This document shows positions 1 through 5,821 of a stretch of DNA of 5,822 nt, piece by piece. The notes under the pieces were generated by a model. That model searched no databases and was not told the DNA's origin. It saw only the letters and a program-made list of their open reading frames with translations. Location: contig CAJXJV010000092.1 in NCBI GenBank assembly GCA_913055135.1, positions 1 through 5,822 on the forward strand, read 5' to 3'. This stretch comes from an uncultured Desulfurobacterium sp. GTDB lineage: Bacteria > Aquificota > Aquificia > Desulfurobacteriales > Desulfurobacteriaceae. The position numbers and the translations under genes were made by a program. Position 1 is the first letter of the stretch. The number at the start of each line of letters is the position of its first letter.

Positions 1-382
1 GAGAAACCTTTGAATTAAAGTATCTTGCAGCCTTATAACCTGCCTCTTCGATTAAAGAAAACTTCTCTTCTTCCTTAAACTCAGATGGAACCTCTATACC
101 GGCAAGCTCAGCAACTCTCCTGGCAGCTTCAAAAAAGCTTAGATTTTCGTATTTTTCAACAAAAGTAATTGCATTCCCACCTACACCACATCCAAAACAC
201 TTGAATATCTGCTTCTCGGGGCTTACAACGAAGGAGGGAGTCTTTTCGGGGTGGAAGGGACAAAGGGCTGTATAGTTCCTGCCTACTTGCTTTAGCTGGA
301 TATAATTTGATACTATATCTACGATGTCAACTCTTGAAAGAAGCTCCTGAACAAAAGAGTAGGGGATTTTTGGGCTCCCCAA
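1..382 (-). CDS. dnaG: DNA primase DnaG, N-terminal part (runs off window)
   Basis: DnaG makes the RNA primers for DNA replication at the fork, working with the replicative helicase. The visible 127 codons hold the CHC2-type zinc-binding domain: ligands C41, H44 (CPFHPEKTPSF), C62 and C65 (KCFGCGVGGN), followed by the conserved stretch with FVEKYENLSF and the start of the linker to the RNA polymerase domain. The TOPRIM core and helicase-binding domain lie beyond position 1. I place the start at a TTG (382-380): an in-frame TAA stop lies immediately upstream, no ATG or GTG occurs in the early codons, AGAGGTGA sits 5 bases ahead, and the N-terminus (IPYSFVQELLSRVDIVDIV) matches where DnaG proteins begin. 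It follows lspA in the same direction after 68 bases. Identification is firm from the zinc motif; the rest of the protein cannot be judged. Confidence 0.95.
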   Translation of the reverse strand, partial: MGSPKIPYSFVQELLSRVDIVDIVSNYIQLKQVGRNYTALCPFHPEKTPSFVVSPEKQIFKCFGCGVGGNAITFVEKYENLSFFEAARRVAELAGIEVPSEFKEEEKFSLIEEAGYKAARYFNSKVS

Positions 383-450
383 TTATATCACCTCTTGTCA
401 ATGGTCTGAGTGCCTACCTAAAAATTATTCACGATCACAACAAAGTCAAC
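383..450 (-). promoter_or_regulatory. dnaG leader between lspA and dnaG
   Basis: This 68-base gap holds the dnaG ribosome binding site (AGAGGTGA, 388-395). A TTGACT hexamer (444-449, minus strand) resembles a -35 box, but the hexamers 16-18 bases downstream match the -10 consensus poorly. A TTGACA (396-401) and a TGATATAAT (382-390) also occur, but they are only 8 bases apart and the second runs into the start codon. I see no hairpin followed by T residues, so read-through from lspA is the simplest reading; an extra internal promoter is possible but not shown. Confidence 0.3.
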
Positions 451-909
451 TTATCTTCTGTAATAGGAAAAGAGGACAAGAAGGCAACCCAGAAAAACAG
501 AAACATCTGCAACGTTAAATGTAGGCCAGTGGTAGGATGCGATATAAAAATCCAGAAAATCGATAACCTTTCCGTAAACAATCCTATCGTAGAGGTTCCC
601 TGCTGCTCCCCCAAGTATCAAGCCTAATCCCAGATTAAAGAGCTTGTTGTTCACAGATTTAAAGAAAATGTAGTAGAGAATCCAAACAGCAACTATGGTT
701 GGTATAATTAGAAGAAATACTTTTCTAACTATATCATTACTGCCGGAGAAGATACTGAATGCAGCGCCCTTGTTTTCCGCATATCTGAGATCAAAGAAAC
801 CGGGAATTACAGAAAAAACTTTTCCAAACAGGAACTTCTCCGCCGCCAACTTAGTCACTCTATCCACAATAAACGATAAAACAGCAACCATCAAAGCCTG
901 AAATCTCAC
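451..909 (-). CDS. lspA: Lipoprotein signal peptidase (signal peptidase II)
   Basis: LspA is the inner-membrane aspartyl protease that cuts the signal peptide from diacylglyceryl-modified prolipoproteins. The 152 residues match the usual family length of about 150-170. Visible motifs in order are D16-R-V-T-K20 in the first membrane segment, E45-N-K-G-A-A-F-S52, GGAAGNLYDR (100-109), VIDFLDF (115-121) and FNVADV (131-136). The catalytic aspartates are expected to be D108 and D135. About four hydrophobic segments are apparent (roughly 5-15, 62-83, 91-106, 135-149), as in the family. The start is GTG, 4 bases after AGGAGG, and that site overlaps the TAG stop of the upstream CPBP protease gene, so the two genes are likely translationally coupled. 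dnaG follows downstream. All family hallmarks are present, with no sign of truncation. Confidence 0.97.
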   Translation of the reverse strand: MRFQALMVAVLSFIVDRVTKLAAEKFLFGKVFSVIPGFFDLRYAENKGAAFSIFSGSNDIVRKVFLLIIPTIVAVWILYYIFFKSVNNKLFNLGLGLILGGAAGNLYDRIVYGKVIDFLDFYIASYHWPTFNVADVSVFLGCLLVLFSYYRR

Positions 910-920
910 AAAACCTCCTA
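910..920 (-). promoter_or_regulatory. lspA ribosome binding site overlapping upstream stop codon
   Basis: On the minus strand TAGGAGG (920-914) combines the TAG stop of the CPBP protease gene with a full AGGAGG Shine-Dalgarno sequence, 4 bases ahead of the GTG start of lspA. It fixes the GTG as the start and suggests that ribosomes finishing the first gene reinitiate on the second. Confidence 0.8.
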
Positions 921-1505
921 ACAGTAAACAAATTGATAGATGACATCAGAAATCCAGTGAAAAATTATAGGAGCCAATATAGAACCGCTCCCTTCGTAAA
1001 GGTACCCCATTATAAGAGAAGGGAAGAAAACTTTAAACATAACAGGATTGTAGTAGATAAGTACATGTGCAGTAGCAAAGAGGAAGCTGGAAGCAAAGTT
1101 GGCCTTTGAAATGGGCCCTATAAAAGGTTCGTTCTCCATTTCCGAGTATAAATATCCCCTAAAAAAGGTCTCTTCAACAACGGCAACTGTAAGGTAAAAA
1201 AGAACAATATTTAGAAAGCCTTTAGACGGCAAAAGAGAGATATTACCTATCTTACTGCAAACCAAAACATATAGAGGAAGAATCAGAAGGGAAGCACCAA
1301 CTCCCCAGATAAGTCCCCTGAAAAAGTTCTTGTAACCCAACTCCTCTGGAGCCTTTTTCAGGATCAAAATAGGAATGCCAACCATTAGAAAAAAGTTAAT
1401 CATAGCTGAATACTCTTTGAAAAACCTTACCGTTATAGCCGATACAACAATTACTACAAAGTAGAATTTTAAAAAACTGCGGCTTTTACACATCTTCAAA
1501 TTCAA
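918..1505 (-). CDS. CPBP-family intramembrane metalloprotease (CAAX protease/bacteriocin-processing, Abi type)
   Basis: A 195-residue, very hydrophobic membrane protein with the three CPBP (Rce1-like) glutamate protease motifs: E111-E112-x3-R116 (VVEETFFRGYLY), F143-x3-H147 (FLFATAHV), and H183-x3-D187 (HWISD), where many relatives have Asn or Asp at the last position. E111/E112, H147 and H183 would form the active site within the membrane. Likely membrane segments lie near 11-29, 34-50, 63-83, 97-110, 136-152, 159-170 and 175-193. The start is TTG at 1505, 9 bases after AAAGGAG; the first ATG (codon 5) lies about 21 bases from that site, too far. Members of the family process prenylated proteins or bacteriocins or act in self-immunity, but the substrate here cannot be read from sequence. 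lspA follows 8 bases downstream, so a joint role in membrane protein turnover is possible but unproven. Fold identification is strong; function is unknown. Confidence 0.88.
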   Translation of the reverse strand: MNLKMCKSRSFLKFYFVVIVVSAITVRFFKEYSAMINFFLMVGIPILILKKAPEELGYKNFFRGLIWGVGASLLILPLYVLVCSKIGNISLLPSKGFLNIVLFYLTVAVVEETFFRGYLYSEMENEPFIGPISKANFASSFLFATAHVLIYYNPVMFKVFFPSLIMGYLYEGSGSILAPIIFHWISDVIYQFVYC

Positions 1506-1569
1506 ATTGAGGCACTCCTTTTGCTAAAATTTCCAGAGTAGATTATGCAACAAAGACCTATCTGATACT

Positions 1570-1598
1570 TTAACAAAATTCTAACAGTTAGATATGAA
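1570..1598 (+). promoter_or_regulatory. Candidate sigma-70-type promoter of the purS operon
   Basis: TTAACA (1570-1575, five of six to TTGACA) is followed after 17 bases by TATGAA (1593-1598, four of six to TATAAT). Transcription would begin near 1604-1606, leaving a short leader of about 15 bases that still includes the AGGTGA ribosome binding site. Spacing is ideal but the -10 box is imperfect and the leader is short, so this is a prediction only. Confidence 0.4.
1581..1591. repeat. Perfect inverted repeat CTAAC-A-GTTAG in promoter spacer
   Basis: Two 5-base arms flank one central base. The palindrome lies wholly inside the 17-base spacer between the candidate -35 and -10 boxes of purS, a position where a bound repressor would block RNA polymerase. 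It does not resemble the E. coli PurR operator or the Bacillus PurR box as I know them. At this size in AT-rich DNA, chance occurrence is quite possible. Confidence 0.35.
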
Positions 1599-1619
1599 AT
1601 TTCGAGAAAGAGGTGAAAA

Positions 1620-1880
1620 ATGGCAAACTACTCTGTGAAGATCTTTGTTACCTACAGGAAAGGAGTTCTTGACCCACAGGGAGTAGCAGTAGAAAAAGCA
1701 GCCCATAGCCTTGGTTTTGAGAAGGTTGGGAATGTCAAAGTCGGAAAGTATATAACCATGAACATTGAAGCAGGATCTCCTGAAGAAGTCAAAAAAGAAA
1801 TTGAGGAGATGGCAAAGAAGTTCTTAGTAAATCCTGTGATAGAGGAATACACATACGAAATTGAAGAGGTGAAAGAATGA
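1620..1880 (+). CDS. purS: Phosphoribosylformylglycinamidine synthase subunit PurS
   Basis: PurS is the small structural subunit of the three-part FGAM synthase (PurS-PurQ-PurL), the fourth step of purine synthesis, in which FGAR plus glutamine and ATP gives FGAM in the cytosol. It bridges PurQ to PurL and helps ammonia pass between them. The 86 residues match the usual length of about 80-90. Recognisable family features are the beta strand [18 protein letters not shown] (4-21), [11 protein letters not shown] (23-33), the [11 protein letters not shown] strand and the C-terminal [11 protein letters not shown]. The ATG follows AGGTGA by 3 bases. It is the first gene of the rightward run and overlaps purQ by 4 bases (ATGA), consistent with equal production of the two subunits. 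purL, the large catalytic subunit, is not in the window. Confidence 0.96.
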   Translation: MANYSVKIFVTYRKGVLDPQGVAVEKAAHSLGFEKVGNVKVGKYITMNIEAGSPEEVKKEIEEMAKKFLVNPVIEEYTYEIEEVKE

Positions 1881-2569
1881 AATTTGGAATTCCTGTCTAT
1901 CCCGGCAGTAACTGTGACAGAGACGTAGGATGGGTTATTGAAAAGGTTTTAGGCCACGAAGTAAGGTATCTGTGGCATAAAGAGAGAGACCTATCCGGCA
2001 TTGACTGTATCATCGTACCTGGAGGCTTCTCTTACGGCGACTATTTAAGAGCAGGTGCAATGGCAAAGCTCTCTCCTGTTACAGAAGCTATCTGTGAATT
2101 TGCAGAGAGAGGTGGTCTTGTAATGGGAATCTGCAACGGATTTCAGATTCTATTAGAAGCCGGGTTGTTACCGGGCGCAATGTTACCCAACAAAACACTC
2201 TCTTTTATCTGCGAGTTTGTCCATCTAAAGGTTGAAAATAACGAAATTCCATTTACTCATCTCTATGAAAAAGGAGAAATCCTGAGAATTCCCATAGCCC
2301 ATGCAGAAGGAAACTATACCTGCACCCCTGAAACGTTGAAAGAATTAGAAGAGAATGGGCAGGTAGTTGTTAGATACTGTTCACCTGAAGGAATTGTTTC
2401 AGAAGAGTTCAATCCTAACGGTTCTCTTAACAACATAGCCGGTATTTGCAATAAGAAAGGAAACGTTTTTGGATTGATGCCCCACCCAGAGAGAGCTTCT
2501 GAGGCTATCGTGGGAAGTGTAGATGGTTATAGAATGTTTGAGTCTATAGTAAGGTCTGTTCTCGTTTAA
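1877..2569 (+). CDS. purQ: Phosphoribosylformylglycinamidine synthase subunit PurQ (glutamine amidotransferase)
   Basis: PurQ is the class I glutaminase of the small-type FGAM synthase; it hydrolyses glutamine and passes ammonia to PurL. The 230 residues match the stand-alone PurQ length, unlike the fused enzyme of about 1,300 residues in E. coli. The Cys-His-Glu triad is visible: C86 in the nucleophile elbow GICNGFQ, with H203 and E205 in MPHPER. Other family marks are the N-terminal [11 protein letters not shown], the oxyanion-loop region [18 protein letters not shown] (47-64) and IAHAEGNY (140-147). The ATG start overlaps the purS TGA stop; AGAGGTGA (1865-1872) lies within the end of purS, 4 bases ahead. 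After purQ there is a 36-base gap before thyX, the only non-overlapping junction in the run. The enzyme looks intact. Confidence 0.97.
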   Translation: MKFGIPVYPGSNCDRDVGWVIEKVLGHEVRYLWHKERDLSGIDCIIVPGGFSYGDYLRAGAMAKLSPVTEAICEFAERGGLVMGICNGFQILLEAGLLPGAMLPNKTLSFICEFVHLKVENNEIPFTHLYEKGEILRIPIAHAEGNYTCTPETLKELEENGQVVVRYCSPEGIVSEEFNPNGSLNNIAGICNKKGNVFGLMPHPERASEAIVGSVDGYRMFESIVRSVLV

Positions 2570-2592
2570 TTGGCTGCGGGAGCGGGAAATAA

Positions 2593-2598
2593 AAGGAG
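2593..2598 (+). promoter_or_regulatory. thyX ribosome binding site that sets its start
   Basis: AAGGAG lies 7 bases before the ATG at 2606. The reading frame stays open upstream to a TTG at 2570, directly after the purQ stop, but that TTG has no such site and would add 12 residues (AAGAGNKRSLT and so on) not expected in ThyX. The ATG is therefore preferred. Confidence 0.85.
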
Positions 2599-2605
2599 TT
2601 TAACA

Positions 2606-3214
2606 ATGAAAGTTCTTCTACTTTCAGAAAACATACCTCAACTGAATGAAAGTAAAGAAACACTTTTGAGACACGCTCACTTTACGTTCTTAGTTGATGG
2701 AATATCAAGAGCTTGCTCCCATCAGCTTGTGAGACACAGACCGGCATCTTACAGCCAGCAGTCCCAGAGATACGTCGCGATGAAAAACTTTCCCTACGTT
2801 ACTCCAGATTCAGTCAAAGGAAAATTGGTTGAAATAGAGGGTAAAAAGTATTGCTACGATGACCTCATGGCTTTCATTGGTAGATTTTACGAGGCTTTGG
2901 TTGAAGAAGGTGTTCCAAAAGAGGATGCAAGGTTCGTTCTTCCCAATGCTTGCACAACAAGAATTGTTTTCACAATGAACGGTGAAGAGCTGGTTCACTT
3001 CCTGAGATTGAGAACCTGCACTCGGGCTCAGTGGGAAATCAGGAAAATGGCCATAGAAATGCTTAAATTATTACAGAGCAAATATCCAGAACTTTTTAAA
3101 GATGTGGGACCGAACTGCTACTACCTTGGTTACTGTACAGAAGGGAAAATGAGCTGTGGCAGACCAGAAGAGGTAAGAGCTTACTTTGCCTCTCTCTGTA
3201 AGGGGGAAGAATGA
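2606..3214 (+). CDS. thyX: Flavin-dependent thymidylate synthase ThyX
   Basis: ThyX methylates dUMP to dTMP using methylenetetrahydrofolate as carbon donor and FAD/NAD(P)H as reductant; it replaces ThyA in many thermophiles and anaerobes. With the ATG at 2606 the protein has 202 residues, close to the usual 200-250. The signature RHRxxS is R43-H-R-P-A-S48, continuing as YSQQSQRY (49-56). By spacing from this motif, S53, R119 and R146 appear to match the T. maritima dUMP/FAD-site residues Ser88, Arg147 and Arg174 (numbering from memory). The region FLRLRTCTRAQWEIRKMA (132-149) is also typical. The C-terminus carries cysteines C171, C177 and C184 in GPNCYYLGYCTEGKMSCGR. It follows purQ after 36 bases and overlaps pmbA by ATGA. 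Placement beside purine genes suggests a nucleotide-supply operon sharing one-carbon folate metabolism. Identification is secure. Confidence 0.96.
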   Translation: MKVLLLSENIPQLNESKETLLRHAHFTFLVDGISRACSHQLVRHRPASYSQQSQRYVAMKNFPYVTPDSVKGKLVEIEGKKYCYDDLMAFIGRFYEALVEEGVPKEDARFVLPNACTTRIVFTMNGEELVHFLRLRTCTRAQWEIRKMAIEMLKLLQSKYPELFKDVGPNCYYLGYCTEGKMSCGRPEEVRAYFASLCKGEE

Positions 3215-4539
3215 TAAAACTGATAGAGAAGACAGCAGGAATATTAAAGAAACAGGACGTTGAAAACTTTGACATCTACGCTGTTGAATCTTCAGGTTTT
3301 ACAGTCGAAGTGAAGAAAGGGAAAGTCGAGAAGATAAAAGTTCCCGTAAAGAAAGGACTGTCCATAAGAGCTGTTGTAAACGGAAAATTGGGTTTTGCCT
3401 ATACAACCGATGTTTCAGATGAAGGGATAAGAATTGCTATTGAATGTGCAAGGGAAAATGCTAAAAGTGCTTCTCCAGACGATTATTCATTTTCCATGCC
3501 TGCCAGTAATTCCCTCGATTTTCTTCTCTACGATGAACGGTACGAAGAAATTCCAGCTGAAAAAAAGATAGACCTTGCGCTGGAACTTGAATCAAAGGTT
3601 TATTCTTTTGATTCCAGGGTAAAAAGGGTAAGGAAGGCTTCTTATAGTGATTCTATTTCAACGGTTTACTACTATAACTCAAACGATCACAGTTTCAGTT
3701 ATACAACTTCAAGCTTTGCTTTGAGTGTTCTCCTTGCAGCAGAAGAGAATGGCGAATCACAAATGGGCTGGGACTATGATGTTAAAAGGTACTTTACCGA
3801 TCTCAATGTGGATCTTGTAGCAGTCAGAGCAGCAGAGAATGCTGTGGAACTCCTCGGAGCAAAACCTTTAAAGACAAAAAAAATTTCCGTAATCTTCAAA
3901 AACACGGTATTTGCAGAGATCATAGAAGCTCTATCTCCTGTATTTCTTGGAAACAATGTCCTGAGAGGAAAATCCCTTTTTGCAGATAAGCTTGGATACG
4001 AAATAGCAAACCATGTACTTAACCTTTACGATGACCCCACCCAGAAAGACGGAATGGGAACGATGCCTTTTGATGATGAAGGAGTTGCTACCAGAAAAAA
4101 AGCAATTATTGAAAGGGGTACTTTGAAAAACTTCCTTTTAGATATCTATTCGGCAAAGAAACTCAGCATGAAACCGACCGGAAATGGAATAAGAACTTCC
4201 CTATCGTCACTTCCTCAACCCGGAATTACAAACTTAGTTGTTGAAAAGGGAGCTTTAGGACTGGAAGAGCTGATAAAAACTCCAGAAGAGGTTCTGTTAA
4301 TAACAGATGCCATGGGAATTCACACAATAAATCCTATATCTGGAGAGTTCTCTATCGGCATAAGCGGTATATACTTCAAGGACGGTGAGAAAGTTCAACC
4401 TGTTGCAGGGATGACCGTTGCTGGAAACATTAAGGAACTCCTCAACGGCATAACAGAAGTTGGAAGAGACCAGAGGTGGCTTGGAAACATTTGCAGCCCC
4501 TCAGTACTTGTTAAATCACTAACTGTGAGTGGAGAATGA
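3211..4539 (+). CDS. pmbA: TldD/PmbA-family protein, PmbA (TldE) type
   Basis: TldD and TldE (PmbA) form a heteromeric metalloprotease in the cytosol that trims peptides such as microcin B17 precursor and degrades CcdA in E. coli. The 442 residues match the family length of about 430-480. The N-terminal domain runs to about 205 and contains KGLSIRAVVNGKLGFAYTTD (48-67). The C-terminal domain includes DDEGVATRKKAIIERGTLKNFLLDIYSAKKL (288-318, a family hallmark), TGNGIR (323-328), the ITDAMGIHTINPISGEFSIGISG block (364-386) and the ending NICSPSVLVKSLTVSG. No HExxxH zinc motif exists: the corresponding helix reads FAEIIEALSPVF (234-245) with no histidine. This marks the TldE-like non-catalytic partner rather than TldD, which is not in the window. 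It starts within the thyX stop (ATGA), with AGGGGG 4 bases ahead, and overlaps rbfA likewise. Its substrate is unknown. Confidence 0.93.
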   Translation: MIKLIEKTAGILKKQDVENFDIYAVESSGFTVEVKKGKVEKIKVPVKKGLSIRAVVNGKLGFAYTTDVSDEGIRIAIECARENAKSASPDDYSFSMPASNSLDFLLYDERYEEIPAEKKIDLALELESKVYSFDSRVKRVRKASYSDSISTVYYYNSNDHSFSYTTSSFALSVLLAAEENGESQMGWDYDVKRYFTDLNVDLVAVRAAENAVELLGAKPLKTKKISVIFKNTVFAEIIEALSPVFLGNNVLRGKSLFADKLGYEIANHVLNLYDDPTQKDGMGTMPFDDEGVATRKKAIIERGTLKNFLLDIYSAKKLSMKPTGNGIRTSLSSLPQPGITNLVVEKGALGLEELIKTPEEVLLITDAMGIHTINPISGEFSIGISGIYFKDGEKVQPVAGMTVAGNIKELLNGITEVGRDQRWLGNICSPSVLVKSLTVSGE

Positions 4540-4835
4540 AAGAGAGAAGAAGAGAGAGGTTAAGATCCCTCTTAATAAGGGAACTTTCAGACATCATAAG
4601 AACTGAAATTGACTTGCCGGACAACGTTTTTGTTACAGTTCATGACGTTCATCTGTCAAAAGATGGTAGCAGAGCAACCGTTTTCATTTCCGCTTTGAGA
4701 AAAGAGGATGCACTAAAAGCACTTGAAATACTTAACAGAGCTGCCGGTTATATCCACCATATCCTCGGTAAGAGATTAAAATTGAGAGTGGTTCCAAGAC
4801 CAGAATTTGTCATATCCTCAGGAGATTTACTATGA
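4536..4835 (+). CDS. rbfA: 30S ribosome-binding factor RbfA
   Basis: RbfA binds the immature 30S subunit and helps process and fold the 5' end of 16S rRNA. The KH-like fold is recognisable: basic first helix KERRRERLRSLLIRELSDIIRTEI (2-25), strand VFVTVHDVHLSKDGSRATVFISA (31-53), helix with the AAG (69-71) that forms the family's interrupted helix-kink-helix, and the closing KRLKLRVVPRPEFVIS (79-94). It has 99 residues, below the usual 115-135, and ends soon after the PxxxF strand, so the usual short tail is missing. The ATG overlaps the pmbA stop (ATGA). The nearest GGAG is only 1 base from ATG, so initiation probably depends on termination-reinitiation. The stop overlaps nrnA by ATGA. The rbfA-nrnA order is common in bacteria, usually followed by truB. 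Confidence 0.93.
   Translation: MKERRRERLRSLLIRELSDIIRTEIDLPDNVFVTVHDVHLSKDGSRATVFISALRKEDALKALEILNRAAGYIHHILGKRLKLRVVPRPEFVISSGDLL
4820..4824 (+). promoter_or_regulatory. nrnA ribosome binding site inside the end of rbfA
   Basis: AGGAG lies 7 bases before the nrnA ATG at 4832, within the last codons of rbfA. It supports the chosen start and the natural position of the rbfA stop, and permits independent loading as well as coupling through the ATGA overlap. Confidence 0.75.
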
Positions 4836-5821
4836 ACCTATCAAGAGAAGAAATTGCAAATCTTATAAGAGATTTACAGGGAAAAATTTTGATAACAACT
4901 CACAAAAATCCTGACGGAGATGCTATAGGAAGTTCCCTTGGCTGGTATAACTATCTAAAACGGCTGGGAAAAAACGTAAAAGTAATATACAGAGATAGGA
5001 TACCTTTCTTTTTCGACTTCCTTCCCGGCGTTGAGGAAATAGATGTAACTGAGGAAATAACAGAAGAGTTCGACTGGGTTATCATTACAGATGTTTCCGA
5101 ACCCAAAAGAACGGGCTTTGAAAATATACCGGCGAAGAAATCGATAGTGATTGATCATCACATAACAGCAGAGCCTTTCACTGATTACTCAATTGTCGAA
5201 CCAGAAATATCCAGTACCTGTGAACTCTCTTACGAGATAATGAAACTGATCGATCCGACTCTCATAGAATATCCGGTTGCTCTTTCCATATACACAGGAA
5301 TTGTCACAGATACAGGAAGCTTCAGTTACAACAACACATCTCCCAGAACTCACACAGTTGCTGCTGAATTGATAGAAAAAGGAATCAATCCCTATTTAGT
5401 GACAAAAAAAATCTATGAGAGAAACAGAATAAATAGGTTTAAACTTTTAGAAGTCGTGCTGAAAACACTTGACTTTGCCGTCGAAAATAAAGTTGCCCAC
5501 ATAACACTCTTTAAACGATTCTTAGAAGAGACAGGCGCTTATCCTGAAGAATCTGAGGGATTTATAAACTATCCCCGCTCCATCATGGGCGTTGAAGTTG
5601 CAGTATTCTTCAAAGAGATAGAACAGGATAACTGGAAAGTATCTCTCCGTTCCAAAGGAAAGGTAAACGTGGCGGAAGTTGCTAAAAAGCTCGGTGGAGG
5701 GGGGCACAAAATGGCAGCAGGTTTCGAAGCAAAAGGCTCATTAAAAGAGATAAAGGAGAAACTTTTTCAGGAATTAGAGTTAGCCCTTGAGTCTGCAGAG
5801 TTCGAAAAAATTGGAAACTGA
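4832..5821 (+). CDS. nrnA: DHH/DHHA1 phosphodiesterase, NrnA-type nanoRNase / pAp phosphatase
   Basis: NrnA enzymes degrade 2-5 base RNAs (and pGpG or pApA in some species) and remove the 3' phosphate of pAp in the cytosol. The 329 residues match the family (about 310-330). The DHH metal-site motifs are all present: H24-K-N-P-D28-G-D30-A-I-G-S (motif I), D87 in IITDVSEPKR (II), D108-H-H110 in IVIDHHITAEPF (III) and D160 in GIVTDTGSFSY (IV). A linker follows to the DHHA1 substrate domain, with WKVSLRSKGKVNVAEVAKKL (268-287) and G288-G-G-G-H292-KMAAGF. The lack of long extra domains separates it from RecJ. Start ATG overlaps rbfA; the TGA stop ends at 5821. The exact in vivo substrate (oligoRNA, pAp or cyclic dinucleotide product) cannot be decided from sequence. 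The motif set is complete, so activity is expected. Confidence 0.94.
   Translation: MNLSREEIANLIRDLQGKILITTHKNPDGDAIGSSLGWYNYLKRLGKNVKVIYRDRIPFFFDFLPGVEEIDVTEEITEEFDWVIITDVSEPKRTGFENIPAKKSIVIDHHITAEPFTDYSIVEPEISSTCELSYEIMKLIDPTLIEYPVALSIYTGIVTDTGSFSYNNTSPRTHTVAAELIEKGINPYLVTKKIYERNRINRFKLLEVVLKTLDFAVENKVAHITLFKRFLEETGAYPEESEGFINYPRSIMGVEVAVFFKEIEQDNWKVSLRSKGKVNVAEVAKKLGGGGHKMAAGFEAKGSLKEIKEKLFQELELALESAEFEKIGN

Larger units (their letters stand above)
1506..1619. promoter_or_regulatory. Divergent intergenic region between the CPBP protease gene and purS
   Basis: The 114 bases separate the two divergent gene runs and should hold promoters for both. Plus strand: a candidate promoter at 1570-1598 and the purS ribosome binding site AGGTGA (1611-1616), 3 bases before ATG. 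Minus strand: AAAGGAG (1515-1521) for the protease gene and a -10-like CATAAT (1542-1547) with no good -35 at normal distance. An 11-base palindrome CTAACAGTTAG (1581-1591) and the 8-base palindrome GAAATTTC (1596-1603) lie in the purS promoter. No riboswitch fold was recognised; the region is too short for a purine riboswitch plus its expression platform. Confidence 0.6.

Noticed and set aside
382..401. TTGACA and TATAAT on the minus strand as a promoter of dnaG
   Set aside because: Both hexamers are perfect but only 8 bases separate them, far below the roughly 17 required, and the -10 runs into the start codon.
307..901. Plus-strand open frames at 307-627 and 695-901
   Set aside because: They lie antisense to dnaG and lspA, show no recognisable domain or ribosome site, and their composition is that of reversed membrane-protein codons.
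1542..1547. CATAAT on the minus strand as a firm promoter for the CPBP protease gene
   Set aside because: No reasonable -35 hexamer lies 16-18 bases upstream and no TGn extension is present, so it is mentioned only as a possible -10 box.
1506..1619. Purine or folate riboswitch ahead of purS
   Set aside because: If the predicted start site is right the leader is about 15 bases, and no conserved aptamer core or terminator hairpin is visible.
2570..2605. In-frame upstream extension of thyX from a TTG just after the purQ stop
   Set aside because: No ribosome site precedes that TTG, the added residues do not look like ThyX, and AAGGAG is ideally placed for the ATG at 2606.
5692..5704. G-rich run in nrnA as a quadruplex or frameshift signal
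   Set aside because: It simply encodes the conserved GGGGH motif of the DHHA1 domain and the frame continues normally.
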